From Nitrospirota bacterium (GTDB taxonomy: Bacteria > Nitrospirota > Thermodesulfovibrionia > Thermodesulfovibrionales > UBA6898), in NCBI GenBank assembly GCA_029858145.1, contig JAOUFP010000019.1, forward strand, positions 1-14,305: 14,305 nucleotides of DNA, read 5' to 3'. The notes beneath the pieces are model-generated. The model made no database searches. It saw only the letters and a list, made by a program, of their open reading frames with translations, and was not told the DNA's origin. The translations under genes and the position numbers were made by a program. Positions 12,574-14,305 of this stretch are shown in pieces; within the stretch, counting starts at the first letter, position 1, and each line of letters opens with the position of its first letter.

Positions 12574-13476
12574 ATGGAAATTCAGAAGGGGAGATTGTGG
12601 CAGCAGGTCGTCCGTGTGACCGAACACGCTCTTCAGACTGGTGCCCTCATTCCTGTTCCGACGGAGTATGAATTCATCGGGGACTCCGGCATTCGTTTTT
12701 TTGTCAGAATTCTGTCGGCGCTGCAAAGAAAGGACGAGGCGAGGAAACAGCAGGAAAAGGCGTCAACCGAATCAGGCAAACAGATCAACCCCTTTCTCCC
12801 CTATGAGAAGGAGCTCTTCGTGTCCCATATTTCGGAGACGCATGCGGCCATTCTGAACAAGTTTAATGTGCTGGAACATCATCTCCTCATTGTTACCCGT
12901 CACTTCGAGGATCAGGAGATGCTCCTTACGCTTGAAGATTTCGGGGCGCTCTGGTCCTGCATGGTCGAATACCCGGGGCTCGGATTTTATAACGGCGGGG
13001 AGGCCGCAGGTGCCAGTCAGCGGCACAAACATCTTCAGATGGTACCGTTGCCTATCGCTTCAGTAGGCCCGGAAATCCCGATCGAGCCGCTGCTATCAAA
13101 AGCTGTTTTTGAAGGCGGTTTCGGAACTGTACCGGCATTTCCGTTTCTGCATGTCTTTACGCGCTTCGATCCTGAAATTGTCGAATCTTCTTCTGCTGCG
13201 GAAAAGTCTTTTGATCTTTACGGCGAAATGCTCCAGCGTGCCGGCATGACTGCTCCAGTCAGGGAAGGGTTGCAGCGGCAGTCGCGCCCCTACTGCCTCC
13301 TTGTTACCCGAAAATGGATGCTTCTGGTTCCGAGGTCACGCGAGTTTTTCGAATCCATCTCGATCAACTCGCTCGGTTTTGCAGGAGCGTTGCTGGTGAG
13401 AAATGAGGAGCAGTTGGCGTTAGTAAAAAAATGCGGTCCGATGGCAGTCCTCCGGGAGGTTGCGCTTCCGGCTTAA
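12574..13476 (+). CDS. ATP adenylyltransferase / Ap4A phosphorylase, APA1/2-like
   Basis: A 300-residue enzyme of the HIT superfamily related to yeast APA1/APA2, which phosphorolyses diadenosine tetraphosphate to ADP and ATP or runs the reverse with sulfate. The nucleotide-binding N-terminal part includes NPFLPYEKELFVSHISETHA (72-91) and HHLLIVTRHFEDQ (102-114). The catalytic segment is GFYNGGEAAGASQRHKHLQM (137-156), where the QxHxHLQ histidines are expected to carry the AMP intermediate. The C-terminal domain (about 170-300) includes PYCLLVTRKWMLLVPRSREF (251-270). Length fits the roughly 300-residue family. No Shine-Dalgarno is evident; I use ATG 12574, though a TTG at 12556 is in frame. 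Confidence 0.85.
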   Translation: MEIQKGRLWQQVVRVTEHALQTGALIPVPTEYEFIGDSGIRFFVRILSALQRKDEARKQQEKASTESGKQINPFLPYEKELFVSHISETHAAILNKFNVLEHHLLIVTRHFEDQEMLLTLEDFGALWSCMVEYPGLGFYNGGEAAGASQRHKHLQMVPLPIASVGPEIPIEPLLSKAVFEGGFGTVPAFPFLHVFTRFDPEIVESSSAAEKSFDLYGEMLQRAGMTAPVREGLQRQSRPYCLLVTRKWMLLVPRSREFFESISINSLGFAGALLVRNEEQLALVKKCGPMAVLREVALPA

Positions 13477-13517
13477 AAAAGTGACCGGGAGCTTGAGTCC
13501 GGCCAGGGAATTCGCCC

Positions 13518-13949
13518 TCAGATTTCCGGTATGTCCTTCACCTTCCCGTCTTCACTGCAATCGTATCTGCGGCAGCGCAAAGGACGGTCTTCCCATATAG
13601 TGCATGTCAGCGTGGAGATGTCGAGGTGTGTACAGTACCCTTCCGCGTTTCTGGCGATAAAGAAAGGCTTGTCGGGGTTGTGTTTGACCATTCCTTTTTT
13701 GACTTCATCTTTGGTGAGGGCAAAGGTAAAGGTACAACACGCAGCCCTGCACGCACGGATTCTGGAAGCGCAGTCCACCAGAGCGTCGGGCACGCCTTCC
13801 TCTTCTTCACCGTAGATGGATCCTATGCCCAATTCCATCATTTTGTTGAGGATATTGATGATCCTCTGCTTCTCTGTATCAGAAATCTGCAGTTCATCCG
13901 GCTCATCCGGCATGCTGCCGTCTTCTCTGTTGTCTTTATCAGTGCTCAT
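13518..13949 (-). CDS. YkgJ-like cysteine-cluster protein (CxxxCC, putative zinc/iron binding)
   Basis: A 143-residue soluble protein of the YkgJ/UPF0153 cysteine-cluster family, whose members are thought to chelate zinc or iron; one branch includes flagellin N-methylase. After an acidic, variable N-terminus (1-30), the conserved part has C60, C67, C71-C72 in CRAACCTFTFALTKDE, then C106 in GYCTHLD, C116 in LTCTIWEDRPLRCRRYDC, C126 and C131. Spacing and the phrase W-E-x-R-P-x-x-C-R-x-[YF] are diagnostic. ATG 13949 follows GGAG by 7 nt. It is convergent with the adenylyltransferase and shares a 41-nt gap with no clear terminator. Its substrate is unknown, and no flagellar gene is nearby. Confidence 0.87.
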   Translation of the reverse strand: MSTDKDNREDGSMPDEPDELQISDTEKQRIINILNKMMELGIGSIYGEEEEGVPDALVDCASRIRACRAACCTFTFALTKDEVKKGMVKHNPDKPFFIARNAEGYCTHLDISTLTCTIWEDRPLRCRRYDCSEDGKVKDIPEI

Positions 13950-14013
13950 TATTCTTCTCCGGAAAGGAAACAGGTTTTTAAAGATTATGTCAGCGCTTTT
14001 CTGTTTCTCTGTC

Positions 14014-14130
14014 TTTACGAGGATGCCTGCTGAATGCCCCGCCTCCTGATGCGGGAGTGAAAACAGGCGATCCTGTATAATACTTTTCCCTGCTCGCCAG
14101 GCATGCCCCGTCCCCCGGGACGGGGTGCCT
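14014..14130 (+). repeat. Composite two-hairpin repeat, copy 3
   Basis: A leading CTTTACGAGG is followed by hairpin 1 (14021-14073; GGATGCCTG pairing with CAGGCGATCC around inner arms GCCCCGC and GCGGGAGTG). An AT-rich spacer (CTGTATAATACTTTTCCC) is followed by hairpin 2 (14099-14130; outer AGGCA/TGCCT, inner CCCCGTCCC-CC-GGGACGGGG). This is the most complete copy and defines the family. It lies between the cysteine-cluster gene and the left end of an insertion sequence. Confidence 0.75.
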
Positions 14131-14182
14131 GACTTAAATTATAGCAGATTGAGATCCTGGTATTGTCATCCATCCTCAATTT

Positions 14183-14230
14183 TGTAGAGAACACATAAAC
14201 TGTCCGTAACTGTAGCACATAAACTGTCCG
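14183..14230 (+). mobile_element. Left terminus of an insertion sequence with tandem motifs
   Basis: The 15-mer CACATAAACTGTCCG occurs twice (14192-14206 and 14216-14230), each preceded by TGTAG (14183-14187 and 14211-14215). Repeated short motifs just outside a transposase gene are typical transposase-binding sites at an IS end. The exact outer boundary is not visible because the right end is outside the window; the element begins at or just before 14183. Confidence 0.6.
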
Positions 14231-14260
14231 GTTATGATTGGATGGCAAGGGGGGCCATTC

Positions 14261-14305
14261 ATGAAGAGGACGGAGATACTACAGGAGGTACGGAAGATGA
14301 GATTT
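14261..14305 (+). CDS. Transposase, probably ISNCY family (5' end only)
   Basis: Fifteen codons are visible, MKRTEILQEVRKMRF, from an ATG preceded by AAGGGG at a good distance. The pattern of a short basic/glutamate N-terminus leading to RKMRF matches my recollection of ISNCY-type transposases, whose next part is a helix-turn-helix (EEAARLLGV-like). The upstream tandem motif supports an IS end. The gene runs off the window, so it is unknown whether it is intact; the family assignment is tentative. Confidence 0.55.
   Translation, partial: MKRTEILQEVRKMRF

Noticed and set aside
12330..12726. Minus-strand open frames between the hypothetical gene and the adenylyltransferase
   Set aside because: One overlaps the real plus-strand gene and both lack recognisable domains or ribosome binding sites; no pseudogene homology was seen.

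Overview
The window reads as an ordinary chromosomal segment of a free-living bacterium with moderate GC, frequent GTG/TTG starts and intergenic regions rich in palindromic repeats. The gene styles (a GT2 lipid-sugar transferase, an RRM protein paired with ribosomal protein bS21, an APA1/2-like ATP adenylyltransferase, a CxxxCC cysteine-cluster protein, and an apparent ISNCY-like element) resemble Nitrospirota or Desulfobacterota genomes. This placement is an inference from gene style, not from a marker gene.

Layout, left to right. (1) 1-1019, minus strand: the first 24 codons of a possible WecD-like acyltransferase overlap the end of a GT2 polyprenyl-linked glycosyltransferase; this looks like the edge of a surface-polysaccharide operon. 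(2) 1735-3624, plus: an Uup-type ABC-F ATPase, flanked on both sides by copies of a TGTCATTCC-ended palindromic repeat. (3) 3918-4658, minus: a TrmJ-type tRNA 2'-O-methyltransferase. (4) 4960-5970, plus: a two-TM potassium channel with RCK domains, whose filter and nucleotide-binding loop are both unusual. (5) 6317-8026, plus: a 74-residue glycine-rich membrane protein and an APC amino-acid permease. (6) 8131-8799, minus, and 8926-10215, plus: a glycerophosphodiester phosphodiesterase divergent from a RhlB-like DEAD-box helicase; the helicase has a strong promoter that abuts its GTG start. (7) 10325-11783: an exported SlyD-like FKBP prolyl isomerase (minus) divergent from an RRM/Gly-rich RNA-binding protein and bS21 (plus). 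Both divergent genes have an intrinsic terminator in the untranslated leader. (8) 11829-13949: a 127-residue Cys/His-containing protein of unknown function (minus), an ATP adenylyltransferase (plus) and a YkgJ-like cysteine-cluster protein (minus). (9) 14183-14305: the left end of an insertion sequence with the first 15 codons of its transposase.

Most genes are singletons in alternating orientation; the clear co-transcribed pairs are the GT2/acyltransferase and RRM/bS21 pairs. Helicase, prolyl isomerase, RRM protein and bS21 together suggest an RNA and protein folding neighbourhood, perhaps cold-responsive. The most novel-looking material is non-coding: a three-copy composite repeat made of two linked hairpins (4851-4936, 6189-6308, 14014-14130), and the paired terminator leaders around 10890-11191. 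No CRISPR array, tRNA, rRNA or phage module was seen.
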